Below, piece after piece: positions 10,540-23,546 of a DNA stretch of 64,000 bases; position 1 is the stretch's first letter; every line of letters starts with the position of its first letter. A program made the position numbers and the translations under genes. A model generated the notes under the pieces. That model did no database searches. It had not been told where the DNA came from and saw only the letters and a list, made by a program, of their open reading frames with translations. Origin of the DNA: Clusia tigrina (taxonomy: Eukaryota > Arthropoda > Insecta > Diptera > Clusiidae); the NCBI GenBank assembly GCA_920105625.2, contig OV050030.1:99636152-99700151 (forward strand), written 5' to 3'.

Positions 10540-11631
10540 CACAGGGGAACAAAAAAAGTGTTTATTCTGCAGAATAAGTTTATGGAGTCAATTTAGATAC
10601 ATATGATTATGAAGTGCTCAGTCTATAAATTATTGTGTTTGAATTGAGTATAGTTCTCGGAAGATATCGTATATTGCAGTGTTATTTCTGAGGTTTTAAA
10701 TTTAATGGGCCTTTAGTATACTTTTTAAAAGACTAGTGTCTTTTCAGAGATAGCTCAAAAAACACTGTTTTCTTTGCTTGTGGGACAATCATGTAAAAAA
10801 TGAATACTGTAGCAGGAAAGACTGGCCGTCGAGAATGAGCATGACTGTAGAAACAACTAGCTGCGTTTGATCAGTCGAGAAGAAACCTTTCTTCCGCCAC
10901 TACATATTAAATTTAGACTTATAAAACAGATTGTTAAAGCTTTAGATAGGAATGGCAACTGTTTCAAATATGTTTGTCAATAATTTCCCCGTTTCAGTTT
11001 AGAAAAGTTAGAAGCAGGAATTTTTTGTGGGCCACGAATCAGTACTCTCACAATCAACGATGACTTCAAAAACAACATGACTGAAGCTGAATTGGAAGCT
11101 TGGACAAGCTTTGTATGAGTTATCAAAAATTTTCTGGGGAATCACAAAACTAAAGAATATTCCAAAATAGTAGACAAAATGCTTCAGAATTTCTAAAAAC
11201 TAGGAGCTAATATGAGTGTAAAATTGCTTTAATTGCAACATCATTTATATAAATTTCCTGACAACCTAGCTGATTGTACCAAAGAACTAGGAGGAACTTG
11301 CTAAAGGACTGTCTGGACCAAAACCACCATAGAAAATACCATACAAAATGTTTTTCTTGACTTTTGTTGATATTGTTTTTGTTTTTTATGATTAATGTTA
11401 TTATCTTTGTATCATTTATAGCACTTTGTTTATTTGAAATCATTCCATAATTTTAAAATAAACATTTTAGCAAATATGCTCCTCATTTAAAAAATTTAAT
11501 TTCTAGTATAAATATATTCCCTTTATCTCAAGAAATAGAGTCAATAATATCATTACATTTGTTTTGAGCAGACAAAAATTGTCTAAAATTAACTAGTAAA
11601 TCCCATGCCGCAGAATCAGTGTTCCCCTGTG
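10540..11631 (+). mobile_element. DNA transposon with CACAGGGGAACA terminal inverted repeats (L1)
   Basis: Perfect 12-bp inverted termini CACAGGGGAACA (10540-10551) and its complement (11620-11631) bound a 1092-bp element. Inside, on the plus strand, the translation has LPPLHIKF, ALDRNGNCFKYVCQ, AGIFCGPRIS and FLGNHKTKEYSKIVDKML, a pattern I recall from a repeated insect protein family that also has a GERFHQDI box. That box is lost here through an 82-bp deletion. Only the C-terminal part of the protein is encoded, with stops, so it is a dead internal deletion derivative. Superfamily not assigned; no clear target-site duplication. Confidence 0.7.
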
Positions 11632-12360
11632 AAATATGTTGGCCAAGCTACTATCTTAGTTAATAATATATTAGTCATTTTTATATTATTTTTATGGATT
11701 GTAGTAAGGTTCTCCTAATTCTATTGTATTTAATAACGGTGTTGAAATAGTGTTTAAATTTAGCAAAAGCAAAATTAGAAACTAACTTCAATATTTGTAA
11801 TATGGTTGGACCGCAGCTGTATGTTTCTTATATAATATCTTTATCTACAGTTTGATTGACATATTCAATTTAAAACTGTGATTAGTTTATTTTTGTTAAT
11901 TTTGCCGTTTTACTCGTATATATTTGCGAATTAGTTTCCAGCACAATGGCTACCGAAAAATATACTTGTATTGTTTAGTATTGATTAACTTACTTAACTT
12001 ACTTAATCCCAAAACTTCTGTTTTCTTCATATTTTAAAATTTTATTGATAATTTTCAACTAATTAATAAATATCCTTTTTTTAATTAAATTTCTGAATAT
12101 ATCCTTTATTTTTTAAAGAAATAAATTTATATATCCTTTGTTTTTTAAAGAAAAAAAAAAATACTAAAATGCAGGAAATATAAACAAATTTTAAAATCAA
12201 TAGATAATAAATGTGCCAGTAAAACATTTAAGAGATAATTTAATTTTATTGTACACATAATTTTGTGTTTTTGTATTAAAAAACAATGTTTGGATTAAAT
12301 TGTTATACTAAATTTAATACAAAAAAAGTTAGCCTTCTTATAGCATCTCCTACAACAGGT
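11632..12360. other. No gene seen; AT-rich, with a short inverted repeat (L1)
   Basis: Very AT-rich DNA. A 13-bp inverted repeat, TTTTTGTATTAAA at 12268-12280 and its complement at 12313-12325, could form a hairpin. The right arm of palindrome 1 lost its copy of this stretch. Confidence 0.4.
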
Positions 12361-12609
12361 TTTTATGTCTTTGAGTGTGATTGTAACATGACGCTTGAAA
12401 GATTACAACAGTCCAATTGCAATTTGTGAATGATAGTTTGTCCAACATAAATCGAAAAATTTGCTAATTGTTTTATTTTTTGTTGAGTAACTTTACGAAA
12501 GAATTACTGGGACTTAGTGTTACCATACTCTTATAATCCAATGTGCGTACAACTTCACCATTGTCGTCTCTCTGTCATCATGAATAAAAAATTCATCACA
12601 TGATGGTGT

Positions 12610-13965
12610 AAATGGACAACATTTTCTATGACGATTTTTTCACATTGTTCCCGTACCTTTCAACACAGGTCACCTCAGCTCTTCCAATATATTTAAGAAA
12701 AAAAAATTTTGTACAAGTATATATTAAATATATTTTTTCGAAACGTTCAGTAGTTCTAGCTTTACCGCTGAATAAACCGAAGAGAAATGTTTTGCTTGCG
12801 TTTGGATTAGAGTAGATCTTGAATTACGTATTTATTTCTTCCCAATATTTTCGTTATTTTAAACGGACCTTTAAACTGTGGTTCGAGTTTTCTAACCTTT
12901 CCAGTACCACTCGGCTCATTTTCGTCCAGTACTAGATCACTGACTTCGTTGGCGCTTTTTAGCCCTTTCTCGCATTTTATTTATACGTCTTGCTGTAACC
13001 GTTTCCTTCTTGCAAAACATCTATTACTTATCTTGTGACAGTAATTTTTACGGCTCGTGCAACTACATATTAAGTAAAAGCGTCAACCATTATGAGTATA
13101 TGTTCATTCCGATAGCTACCTTTTGGGAAAGGCTCAAGATGGTCAAAATATACGGCCTTAAACGGAATAGGTACGATATCGTTGTAGTGGTATTCTACTC
13201 CTTTTTTTCCACCAACTTGACTGGCGCAAGTTTTGATTAACCCTTTTACACAATTACGCATCCTCGAAAACCATTTGTAATGCATTACAGTCGGTTCTAG
13301 CTTCACGCTCTTGCTATGTACATAATAGCATTATCGCTCTAAAGATTTAACAGCGGCTAATGCCTCAGTTCCTTGCTGTGAAACTTTTTCTCATTATCGG
13401 TAGTTGCGCGACTGAAATATGCTACCAGATTTCTTTCCGTACCCTCATTATGTAAAAGGACACCGCTAAACCGATCGACTTACCATCCGTGTGCACCATA
13501 TGTTCAACGTCAACATGGTAAGGATTAAGGGCTGTCTCAGATATAGCGGTGGTCTTCAGCTGTTGTAATTTACTTTCCTGTGTTTCAGTCCACTAAAATC
13601 TTCGAATAGTGTTTGTTTTATTAGTTTCCGAAGTAATAACTTGTGGTGTTAATAGATGCCAAAAATGAAACCATATTTTAATAAATTTAGAGTCAAATTA
13701 GCTTCACGTTAAGCTCCAAATACGCGACTTAGTTTGTTGTACATTTCCGGTATGGTGTTGCTCCTCACAAGTACGTCGTCCATATAAAGCCTCATGTCAT
13801 TGGTCAGCATTTTATCTTTGGCCATCAGCCTTTGGAAAACGGCTGGTGCATTTTTCAGCCCAAAGGTCGTTCGCATAAATTCATATAACCACTCTGGTGT
13901 TACGAACGCAGTGTATTTCTGGCTAGGTTTGTCTATCGGCATTTGGTAGTATCACTAATAAGTTC
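12610..13965 (-). pseudogene. Gypsy-1 pol fragment: RT, RNase H, integrase (L1)
   Basis: Reading right to left: RT with SQKYTAFVTPEWLYEF, FGLKNAPAVFQRLM and an intact YMDD box at 13775-13786; RNase H with MVHTDGKSIGL (near 13500); integrase with VPIPFKAVYFDHLEPF and ILIMVDAFT (13100-13200); then a KLEPQFKGPFK-type stretch after the integrase (12830-12900). This is the Ty3/gypsy order. Gag, protease and the RT N-terminus are missing. A 73-bp deletion near 13592 lies at the RT/RNase H border, and there are many stops. The sequence to about 12360 may be the element's 3' end. Confidence 0.8.
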
Positions 13966-14148
13966 TGACTTTGTTAAATTTGAATTTCGCTTGGCTTGCT
14001 TAACTGTTCCTCTTACTTTGGCACTGCATTTGTTGCTAATATAAGGTATTAGGTGGTTAGGTTTCATGCCCAGGATCCATGAGGTATATATTCAGCGATC
14101 AATGTTTAATTAATGTAAATATATAAAATAAAAGACATAATTTTGAGA

Positions 14149-15060
14149 TCATATGCAAGCCTGGGAAAAAAACTGAATGCGGATGCAATTAGCAGGGTAA
14201 CACAAGAGCAGAAAGTGTCGGTTGTCCAGACTAGAGTAAGGGCGGGAGTCCACAAGAAAGGGGCTTAGTTTAAACAACAAGATAAAGATACGTTTGCAGC
14301 AGAGCCAATGGAAGCTAGTGATAAGATAAATAAGCAGCCAGCTAACAGGGTACAATAGATAGAAGGCGAAAAGTATATTCAGGTGGTATTGAAATGTTTC
14401 CATGATCCACCTCTAGGTGGACATCAGGTGTCTTGGATGACCTACGAAAGAATTAGTTGTGCTTGGTATAATAGTATATACTCGTATTTGGAAGTATCAG
14501 TTACCAAACTTCTACGCTACCGAAATGCCGATGGAGTTCACTGACTTACGAAAGCAGCTTTTTGACAAAGTTCGCATGGGTTGTGGGATCTTGCCGGTAA
14601 CGGTTTTAGGAAACAGATACTTATTAATGGTATGGCGAGTAAGGTAGCCAAGGCATTTTTTGACGAAATCTTTGCGCGGTGAACATACCGAAGGAATTGG
14701 TAGCCTGTAAAATTTCGTGTCAAAGTTGTTTTCTGAAACGTGTTAAATGTTAAGGATTAGAAAGTTGCATATTACTCCACAGGCCAATGGATCGTTAGAG
14801 CGGAGTCATCGACCTCTAGTGGAGCACTTGCATAGTGTAGCCAAGAAGGACGGATCCAATTAGGACCACTATGGCATTGTATGTCCATAAAAATAAATTA
14901 ATATATCTACTAAAAAGACGCCATTTATAACGCCGTACGAGATTGATATTGATATGCCCGCTAACCTAAATTGCAAATGTGCTCAGAAATACAATGTGGT
15001 AGACCCAAGAAAAGTACGAAAGTTACAAAGAGCTCAGCAGCAAGTCAGTTAGATTACATG
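14149..15060 (+). pseudogene. Gypsy-2 integrase fragment (L1)
   Basis: The plus strand shows the RNase H-integrase linker (SRVTQEQKVSVVQTR near 14190), a GGHQVSWMTYERIS segment like the integrase zinc-binding region, LPVTVLGNRYLLM (14580-14630), KAFFDEIFAR, TPQANGSLERSHRPL (14780-14815) and TPFITPYEIDIDMPANL (14925-14965). These are consecutive parts of a Ty3/gypsy integrase. Frames change several times. It is on the opposite strand to gypsy-1 and of a different subfamily. Confidence 0.7.
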
Positions 15061-16065
15061 GCTTTATTTTGTTATAATTTCGTAGGCACACGCATTTCTC
15101 GTTAGCGATCGAAACTTTTTTCGAAAAATATTATGGATTATTTCAGAGTCAAGAGTAGTCCTAAAATTGCTGTTGCTGGACAATTAAATTGTAGTTGAAA
15201 TTTTACAAGCAACTAACAAAAAGAAATGACACAATTTGTTTAAGTGTTTTCCCCATAGCGCTTTATTGTTGATGGTGTTGTTATTGTTGCTGTAATTATT
15301 GTCGTTGTTGTCAATGTTGCCGCTTGCTGCTGTTGCTATTGTTGTTGTAGGTGTTTCCTTGTCTTTTTCTACTCTACTTGGGCATAGTTTTGTTAACATT
15401 TTACGATTGTTTTTCTGCTTGTTGCAGCATATGTTGCATGATATGCGATATTATCGCCCCAAACCGGCAGTAACAACAAACAACAAAAGCACATTAATAC
15501 CAAACTGCATGCCAATTCTCATTAGGTTACACCAAAAACAACCCACAGAGCAGGGAGCTGCGTGTTATGCTTTCGCATCTTGCATGTTTTCATCTTGTTG
15601 CAAATCGTAATGAAATTGTCATTAGAATTTTTGCTGCATGCAAACGGAAAAAGCGGCATCCTGCAATGAAATTTACGCTCAATATTCATGAAAAACTTTC
15701 TACGTTGCGTTTTTCTCTCAGCCGCGCTGGTTTTGTTGTTAATTTATCATATTTATCTGAGTCAAGGTTTTGCAAATTAGTTTGCGCTTGACTATGGTTA
15801 GTGTCTGGCAGTATTAAAAAATTATAAAGTAATAAATTATAGAATTAAATGGAAAGATGGAAATTTCGTTTTAGGCAGATCAAATATGCAAGTCAGCTTA
15901 AAGCACTCATATATATAATGTAATGTTATAGGTAGTCACATATTCGCACATACTCGTATATACGAGTACATGCAATTTATCGCTTTGAGTTATATTTTGA
16001 CTTGTAAATGTTCATTGGCACAAGCTTAAAATGTTTTTCTTTTTAAGTAAGGGCGTTCTTATAAG

Positions 16066-16068
<3 letters not shown>
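15061..16068. other. Unassigned DNA rich in GTT/GCT trinucleotides (L1)
   Basis: No transposon protein can be read in either strand. The stretch around 15270-15350 is an imperfect GTTGTT/GCTGTT run, so one strand reads as Asn/Thr/Ala-rich peptide (15184-15399 minus). Its base composition and lack of element motifs fit ordinary dipteran non-coding DNA carried along with the palindrome. Confidence 0.4.
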
Positions 16069-16141
<73 letters not shown>

Positions 16142-16147
16142 TATATG
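16069..16147. repeat. (AT)n microsatellite (L1)
   Basis: A near-pure AT dinucleotide tract ending in ATATACATATATATATG. The mirrored tracts in the other arms differ in length (20519-20607; 54184-54290; 58640-58710). Confidence 0.95.
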
Positions 16148-16299
16148 CATAAATATAGCACATATAGCGTAAACATAATTTTTCATAAATTTACATATAG
16201 TATTAAGCAGGGTACAAGTACATATGTCATAGACTGGTAGACATGGGAACATGAAACATTTTTTGTTTAAGGAATTAGCTGGGTTGCCAGGACAACCAA

Positions 16300-16910
16300 A
16301 CCTCCTACTATCTCGATCGGAAAAAGCATTGTGCGATTATACGCAGAGGTCATCATGCACCACCTGCAGGTTGCTCTAGTGGAAGAACACAACCACGGCA
16401 AACCGGTTCTAGAGAAGTGGGGCGAATTAGAGGCAATGCTGTCTCAAATCATCATGGACTAGAACATGGCGGACTCGGAGGGTCAGTTGCATTATTTTTA
16501 TTTGTACGATGTGGTTTACGTCTGCCGCGTCACCAAATGTGAAAACCAGTTGTCGGTGAACTTCCTCAAGAAACCGTGTTAGAGGTTCAGGTTGCATTGA
16601 AGGGGTTGTGGCTCATTGTCATCCCAGCCAGCTAATCCCTAAAAGGCCGAGGTCTCATGATAGGACACCAAATGAATGTTGATAGTGGCAAACTGATCCT
16701 CTATCTACAGGCCATCAACTGTTACATCCCATTGACTGACTGAGTGGTCATGAAGGTGGATGCTCCGCAAAAATATAGTATGTCCTAACTTCTTCATATA
16801 ACTGAGGATTGCTTCGGGAAGGTGGACAGAAAGCTGAGATTCGGAATACGGTTTGCCAAATTAAAAATTGTTCATACTACACATCCGGAGAAACTGGACG
16901 AGGTTGACAA
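16300..16910 (+). pseudogene. DUF4780-like ORF, broken (L1)
   Basis: The plus strand reads AEVIMHHLQVALVEEHN, VLEKWGELEAMLSQIIMD (stop), RVTKCENQLSVNFLKKPC (stop), then in shifted frames an IPxRPRA-like motif, a KLILYLQAINCYIPLT-like motif and KIVHTTHPEKLDEVDN. I recall this pattern from the DUF4780 domain of insect repetitive-element ORFs. The molecular role is not established. Stops and at least one frameshift break it. It overlaps the 3' end of gypsy-3 on the other strand. Confidence 0.55.
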
Positions 16911-18254
16911 TGCCAGCATGGCATGGTAACGCCATTGAGAGAGATGGCCTATAGTTGTGGGGCTCAAGGTTGTCCAGGCTTTGCTCTACCGCCACTATAG
17001 TCGATTCCCAGGACCGCACTTCTTGAGAACTAAGTAATTGGGCTCCCATTGGTCCAATAACTCGGGTTTCTCTCTCTACTTGGCCATTCGCCTGGGATGA
17101 CGCTGTAGCTATTTTTATGTGTTTTAAGTTTCGTTCCTTGAGGAATTCCTGAAAATTGCCAGACTTGAAGTAGCTACCTCTGTCAGATATTATACGCATT
17201 AGGTGACTATAGGATCGAAAATATTTTATAAGAGCGTTAATCATTTCTTTTCCATTGGTGGTTTTAGATGGGTAAAGTCTGACAAATTTACGAAATTGAC
17301 AAAATTGGTCATGTAGGTATGGATAAAATAACTACGTCGTATATAAGCGACGTGCCTTTCCATATATTCAGGCACACAGAACAATACTGTTCCGTCTCCT
17401 TTTTTCTTATAGACAATCCCATTTCGGAATTCATACAAACTATGTTCTTATGTTTGTAACATATTCTGTCACTGACTTAGCTTCTTATCTGTTCCTTGAC
17501 AGATTTCTAGGCTTTCTTCAAAATAATTATATTCTATTACTGAATTGTTAATACACCGACTTAATGCATCAATGTGCTGCATTCGACTACCTCCACGGTG
17601 TTCTAATCCATATTCATAATTCTAAAGTTAAAATGCCCATCTAGCAATTCTTGGATTTAATGTTTTTACTTAACTGCAGAACTGCAATACGCCAAAAAGG
17701 CTTTTTTTCCTTGAAGGTATTCTCGAAAACGTTGTAGTGCATATATTATAGCTATGGCTTCCATCTCAAATCTATGATATTTTGCTTCAGCTGCAATTGA
17801 TCTTTTAGAGAAGTAAACAATTGAGTGAAGCTTCTTATCTTTTTTCTGTTGCATGAGAATAGCTCCAAAACCAGGAGCGCGTGCATCACAATGCATCTCT
17901 GTTGGATCATGCAATGCTAGAACTGGCGCCTCTACTTATGTCAGTGTAAGAAGTTCATAAGATTCTAATTCAAGTGGACCAAATACAAATTTAGCATCTT
18001 TCCTCGTCAGATCATATAACGGATTTGCCATAATTGAGAAATTCTTAACAAATCTTCAGAAGTTATAGCTTAGGCCTAAAAATTCTCTAACTGAATGGGA
18101 GTTTTGAGGAATTGGAAATCTTTTTATTGCATGGAACCCTCTTTCATCCGCCATAATTCTGTCTCCCGTAACATTAAAAAGCAGGTGCTTCACTTCTTCT
18201 ACTTCACACTTGTCTAGTCGAAATTCAAGATTGTTTTAAACAAACCCTTTTGTT
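16861..18254 (-). pseudogene. Gypsy-3 pol fragment: RT end, RNase H, integrase (L1)
   Basis: Right to left: RT C-terminus with HSVREFLGLSYNF and YDLTRKDAKFVFGPLELE (18140-17960), RNase H with ALHDPTEMHCDARAPGFGAI and YFSKRSIAAEAKYHRFEMEA (17914-17666), then YEFRNGIVYKK and VPEYMERHVAYI (17438 leftward), a jump directly into NLSDFTHLKPPM, and integrase core RIISDRGSYFKSGNFQEFL and SSQANGQVERE (17244-16861). The integrase zinc-binding half is missing between VAYI and the core. The upstream half of RT ends at the palindrome axis. Similar to 17.6/297-type gypsy elements. Confidence 0.85.
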
Positions 18255-19803
<1,549 letters not shown>

Positions 19804-20518
19804 TTTGGCAAACCGTATTCCGAATCTCAGCTTTCTGTCCACCTTCCCGAAGCAATCCTCAGTTATATGAAGAAGTTAGGACATACTATATTTTTGCGGA
19901 GCATCCACCTTCATGACCACTCAGTCAGTCAATGGGATGTAACAGTTGATGGCCTGTAGATAGAGGATCAGTTTGCCACTATCAACATTCATTTGGTGTC
20001 CTATCATGAGACCTCGGCCTTTTAGGGATTAGCTGGCTGGGATGACAATGAGCCACAACCCCTTCAATGCAACCTGAACCTCTAACACGGTTTCTTGAGG
20101 AAGTTCACCGACAACTGGTTTTCACATTTGGTGACGCGGCAGACGTAAACCACATCGTACAAATAAAAATAATGCAACTGACCCTCCGAGTCCGCCATGT
20201 TCTAGTCCATGATGATTTGAGACAGCATTGCCTCTAATTCGCCCCACTTCTCTAGAACCGGTTTGCCGTGGTTGTGTTCTTCCTCTAGAGCAACCTGCAG
20301 GTGGTGCATGATGACCTCTGCGTATAATCGCACAATGCTTTTTCCGATCGAGATAGTAGGAGGTTTGGTTGTCCTGGCAACCCAGCTAATTCCTTAAACA
20401 AAAAATGTTTCATGTTCCCATGTCTACCAGTCTATGACATATGTACTTGTACCCTGCTTAATACTATATGTAAATTTATGAAAAATTATGTTTACGCTAT
20501 ATGTGCTATATTTATGCA

Positions 20519-20522
20519 TATA

Positions 20523-20607
<85 letters not shown>
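20519..20607. repeat. (AT)n microsatellite (R1)
   Basis: AT dinucleotide tract mirroring 16069-16147, longer by several units. Confidence 0.95.
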
Positions 20608-20610
<3 letters not shown>

Positions 20611-20639
20611 CTTATAAGAACGCCCTTACTTAAAAAGAA

Positions 20640-21610
20640 AAACATTTTAAGCTTGTGCCAATGAACATTTACAAGTCAAAATATAACTCAAAGCGATAAA
20701 TTGCATGTACTCGTATATACGAGTATGTGCGAATATGTGACTACCTATAACATTACATTATATATATGAGTGCTTTAAGCTGACTTGCATATTTGATCTG
20801 CCTAAAACGAAATTTCCATCTTTCCATTTAATTCTATAATTTATTACTTTATAATTTTTTAATACTGCCAGACACTAACCATAGTCAAGCGCAAACTAAT
20901 TTGCAAAACCTTGACTCAGATAAATATGATAAATTAACAACAAAACCAGCGCGGCTGAGAGAAAAACGCAACGTAGAAAGTTTTTCATGAATATTGAGCG
21001 TAAATTTCATTGCAGGATGCCGCTTTTTCCGTTTGCATGCAGCAAAAATTCTAATGACAATTTCATTACGATTTGCAACAAGATGAAAACATGCAAGATG
21101 CGAAAGCATAACACGCAGCTCCCTGCTCTGTGGGTTGTTTTTGGTGTAACCTAATGAGAATTGGCATGCAGTTTGGTATTAATGTGCTTTTGTTGTTTGT
21201 TGTTACTGCCGGTTTGGGGCGATAATATCGCATATCATGCAACATATGCTGCAACAAGCAGAAAAACAATCGTAAAATGTTAACAAAACTATGCAAAAGT
21301 AGAGTAGAAAAAGACAAGGAAACACCTACAACAACAATAGCAACAGCAGCAAGCGGCAACATTGACAACAACGACAATAATTACAGCAACAATAACAACA
21401 CCATCAACAATAAAGCGCTATGGGGAAAACACTTAAACAAATTGTGTCATTTCTTTTTGTTAGTTGCTTGTAAAATTTCAACTACAATTTAATTGTCCAG
21501 CAACAGCAATTTTAGGACTACTCTTGACTCTGAAATAATCCATAATATTTTTCGAAAAAAGTTTCGATCGCTAACGAGAAATGCGTGTGCCTACGAAATT
21601 ATAACAAAAT
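20640..21610. other. Unassigned CAA/CAG-rich DNA (R1)
   Basis: Mirror of 15061-16068; no element protein is readable. It carries a private TGCAAAAGTAG in place of TGCCCAAGTAG found in the other three arms (near 21291). Confidence 0.4.
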
Positions 21611-22530
21611 AAAGCCATGTAATCTAACTGACTTGCTGCTGAGCTCTTTGTAACTTTCGTACTTTTCTTGGGTCTACCACATTGTATTTCTGAGCACATT
21701 TGCAATTTAGGTTAGCGGGCATATCAATATCAATCTCGTACGGCGTTATAAATGGCGTCTTTTTAGTAGATATATTAATTTATTTTTATGGACATACAAT
21801 GCCATAGTGGTCCTAATTGGATCCGTCCTTCTTGGCTACACTATGCAAGTGCTCCACTAGAGGTCGATGACTCCGCTCTAACGATCCATTGGCCTGTGGA
21901 GTAATATGCAACTTTCTAATCCTTAACATTTAACACGTTTCAGAAAACAACTTTGACACGAAATTTTACAGGCTACCAATTCCTTCGGTATGTTCACCGC
22001 GCAAAGATTTCGTCAAAAAATGCCTTGGCTACCTTACTCGCCACACCATTAATAAGTATCTGTTTCCTAAAACCGTTACCGGCAAGATCCCACAACCCAT
22101 GCGAACTTTGTCAAAAAGCTGCTTTCGTAAGTCAGTGAACTCCATCGGCATTTCGGTAGCGTAGAAGTTTGGTAACTGATACTTCCAAATACGAGTATAT
22201 ACTATTATACCAAGCACAACTAATTCTTTCGTAGGTCATCCAAGACACCTGATGTCCACCTAGAGGTGGATCATGGAAACATTTCAATACCACCTGAATA
22301 TACTTTTCGCCTTCTATCTATTGTACCCTGTTAGCTGGCTGCTTATTTATCTTATCACTAGCTTCCATTGGCTCTGCTGCAAACGTATCTTTATCTTGTT
22401 GTTTAAACTAAGCCCCTTTCTTGTGGACTCCCGCCCTTACTCTAGTCTGGACAACCGACACTTTCTGCTCTTGTGTTACCCTGCTAATTGCATCCGCATT
22501 CAGTTTTTTTCCCAGGCTTGCATATGATCT
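21610..22530 (-). pseudogene. Gypsy-2 integrase fragment (R1)
   Basis: Mirror of the L1 fragment, with the same linker, ANGSLERSH and TPYEI motifs and the same frameshifts. R2 lost its equivalent. Confidence 0.65.
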
Positions 22531-22699
22531 CAAAATTATGTCTTATTTTATATATTTACATTAATTAAACATTGATCGCTGAATATATACCTCATGGATC
22601 CTGGGCATGAAACCTAACCACCTAATACCTTATATTAGCAACAAATGCAGTGCCAAAGTAAGAGGAACAGTTAAGCAAGCCAAGCGAAATTCAAATTTA

Positions 22700-23546
22700 A
22701 CAAAGTCAGAACTTATTAGTGATACTACCAAATGCCGATAGACAAACCTAGCCAGAAATACACTGCGTTCGTAACACCAGAGTGGTTATATGAATTTATG
22801 CGAACGACCTTTGGGCTGAAAAATGCACCAGCCGTTTTCCAAAGGCTGATGGCCAAAGATAAAATGCTGACCAATGACATGAGGCTTTATATGGACGACG
22901 TACTTGTGAGGAGCAACACCATACCGGAAATGTACAACAAACTAAGTCGCGTATTTGGAGCTTAACGTGAAGCTAATTTGACTCTAAATTTATTAAAATA
23001 TGGTTTCATTTTTGGCATCTATTAACACCACAAGTTATTACTTCGGAAACTAATAAAACAAACACTATTCGAAGATTTCCGAAAATGTGTACCTGGTTAT
23101 TCTATTATGTCGGAGCCATTACGGAAATTACCTCACAAAAATAAAAAGTTTTAGTGGACTGAAACACAGGAAAGTAAATTACAACAGCTGAAGACCACCG
23201 CTATATCTGAGACAGCCCTTAATCCTTACCATGTTGACGTTGAACATATGGTGCACACGGATGGTAAGTCGATCGGTTTAGCGGTGTCCTTTTACATAAT
23301 GAGGGTACGGAAAGAAATCTGGTAGCATATTTCAGTCGCGCAACTACCGATAATGAGAAAAAGTTTCACAGCAAGGAACTGAGGCATTAGCCGCTGTTAA
23401 ATCTTTAGAGCGATAATGCTATTATGTACATAGCAAGAGCGTGAAGCTAGAACCGACTGTAATGCATTACAAATGGTTTTCGAGGATGCGTAATTGTGTA
23501 AAAGGGTTAATCAAAACTTGCGCCAGTCAAGTTGGTGGAAAAAAAG
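22700..23546 (+). pseudogene. Gypsy-1 pol fragment, 3'-truncated (R1)
   Basis: Mirror of L1 gypsy-1, keeping the RT (open at 22732-22965, YMDD intact at 22888-22899) and RNase H (TDGKSIGL near 23265). It retains the 73 bp missing from L1. The coding is cut within the integrase (after KTCASQVGG) by the 1.64-kb deletion at 23546. Confidence 0.8.

Larger units (their letters stand above)
9466..18254 (+). repeat. Palindrome 1, left arm (L1)
   Basis: The reverse complement of this arm is found at 18411-25723 with about 99% identity by eye. The outer edge is at ATTATAAATTTGTTATT (9466); outside it the two sides are unrelated. L1 lacks about 82 bp inside the DNA transposon (near 11294) and 73 bp inside gypsy-1 (near 13592), both present in the other arms. 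Confidence 0.95.

Noticed and set aside
11207..11443. A 78-codon minus-strand reading frame in L1
   Set aside because: It overlaps the plus-strand transposon ORF remnant and depends on the L1-only 82-bp deletion.
10532..11639. 8-bp target duplication for the DNA transposon (AAAGATAA / AAATATGT)
   Set aside because: The two flanks do not match well enough to call a duplication.
15184..15399. Asn/Thr-rich reading frame as a possible host poly-Asn protein
   Set aside because: It is short, made by trinucleotide runs, and without start context or recognisable neighbours.
16031..16252. Reading frames on both strands encoding long IYIYIY repeats
   Set aside because: They are translations of the (AT)n microsatellite; the same occurs in each arm.
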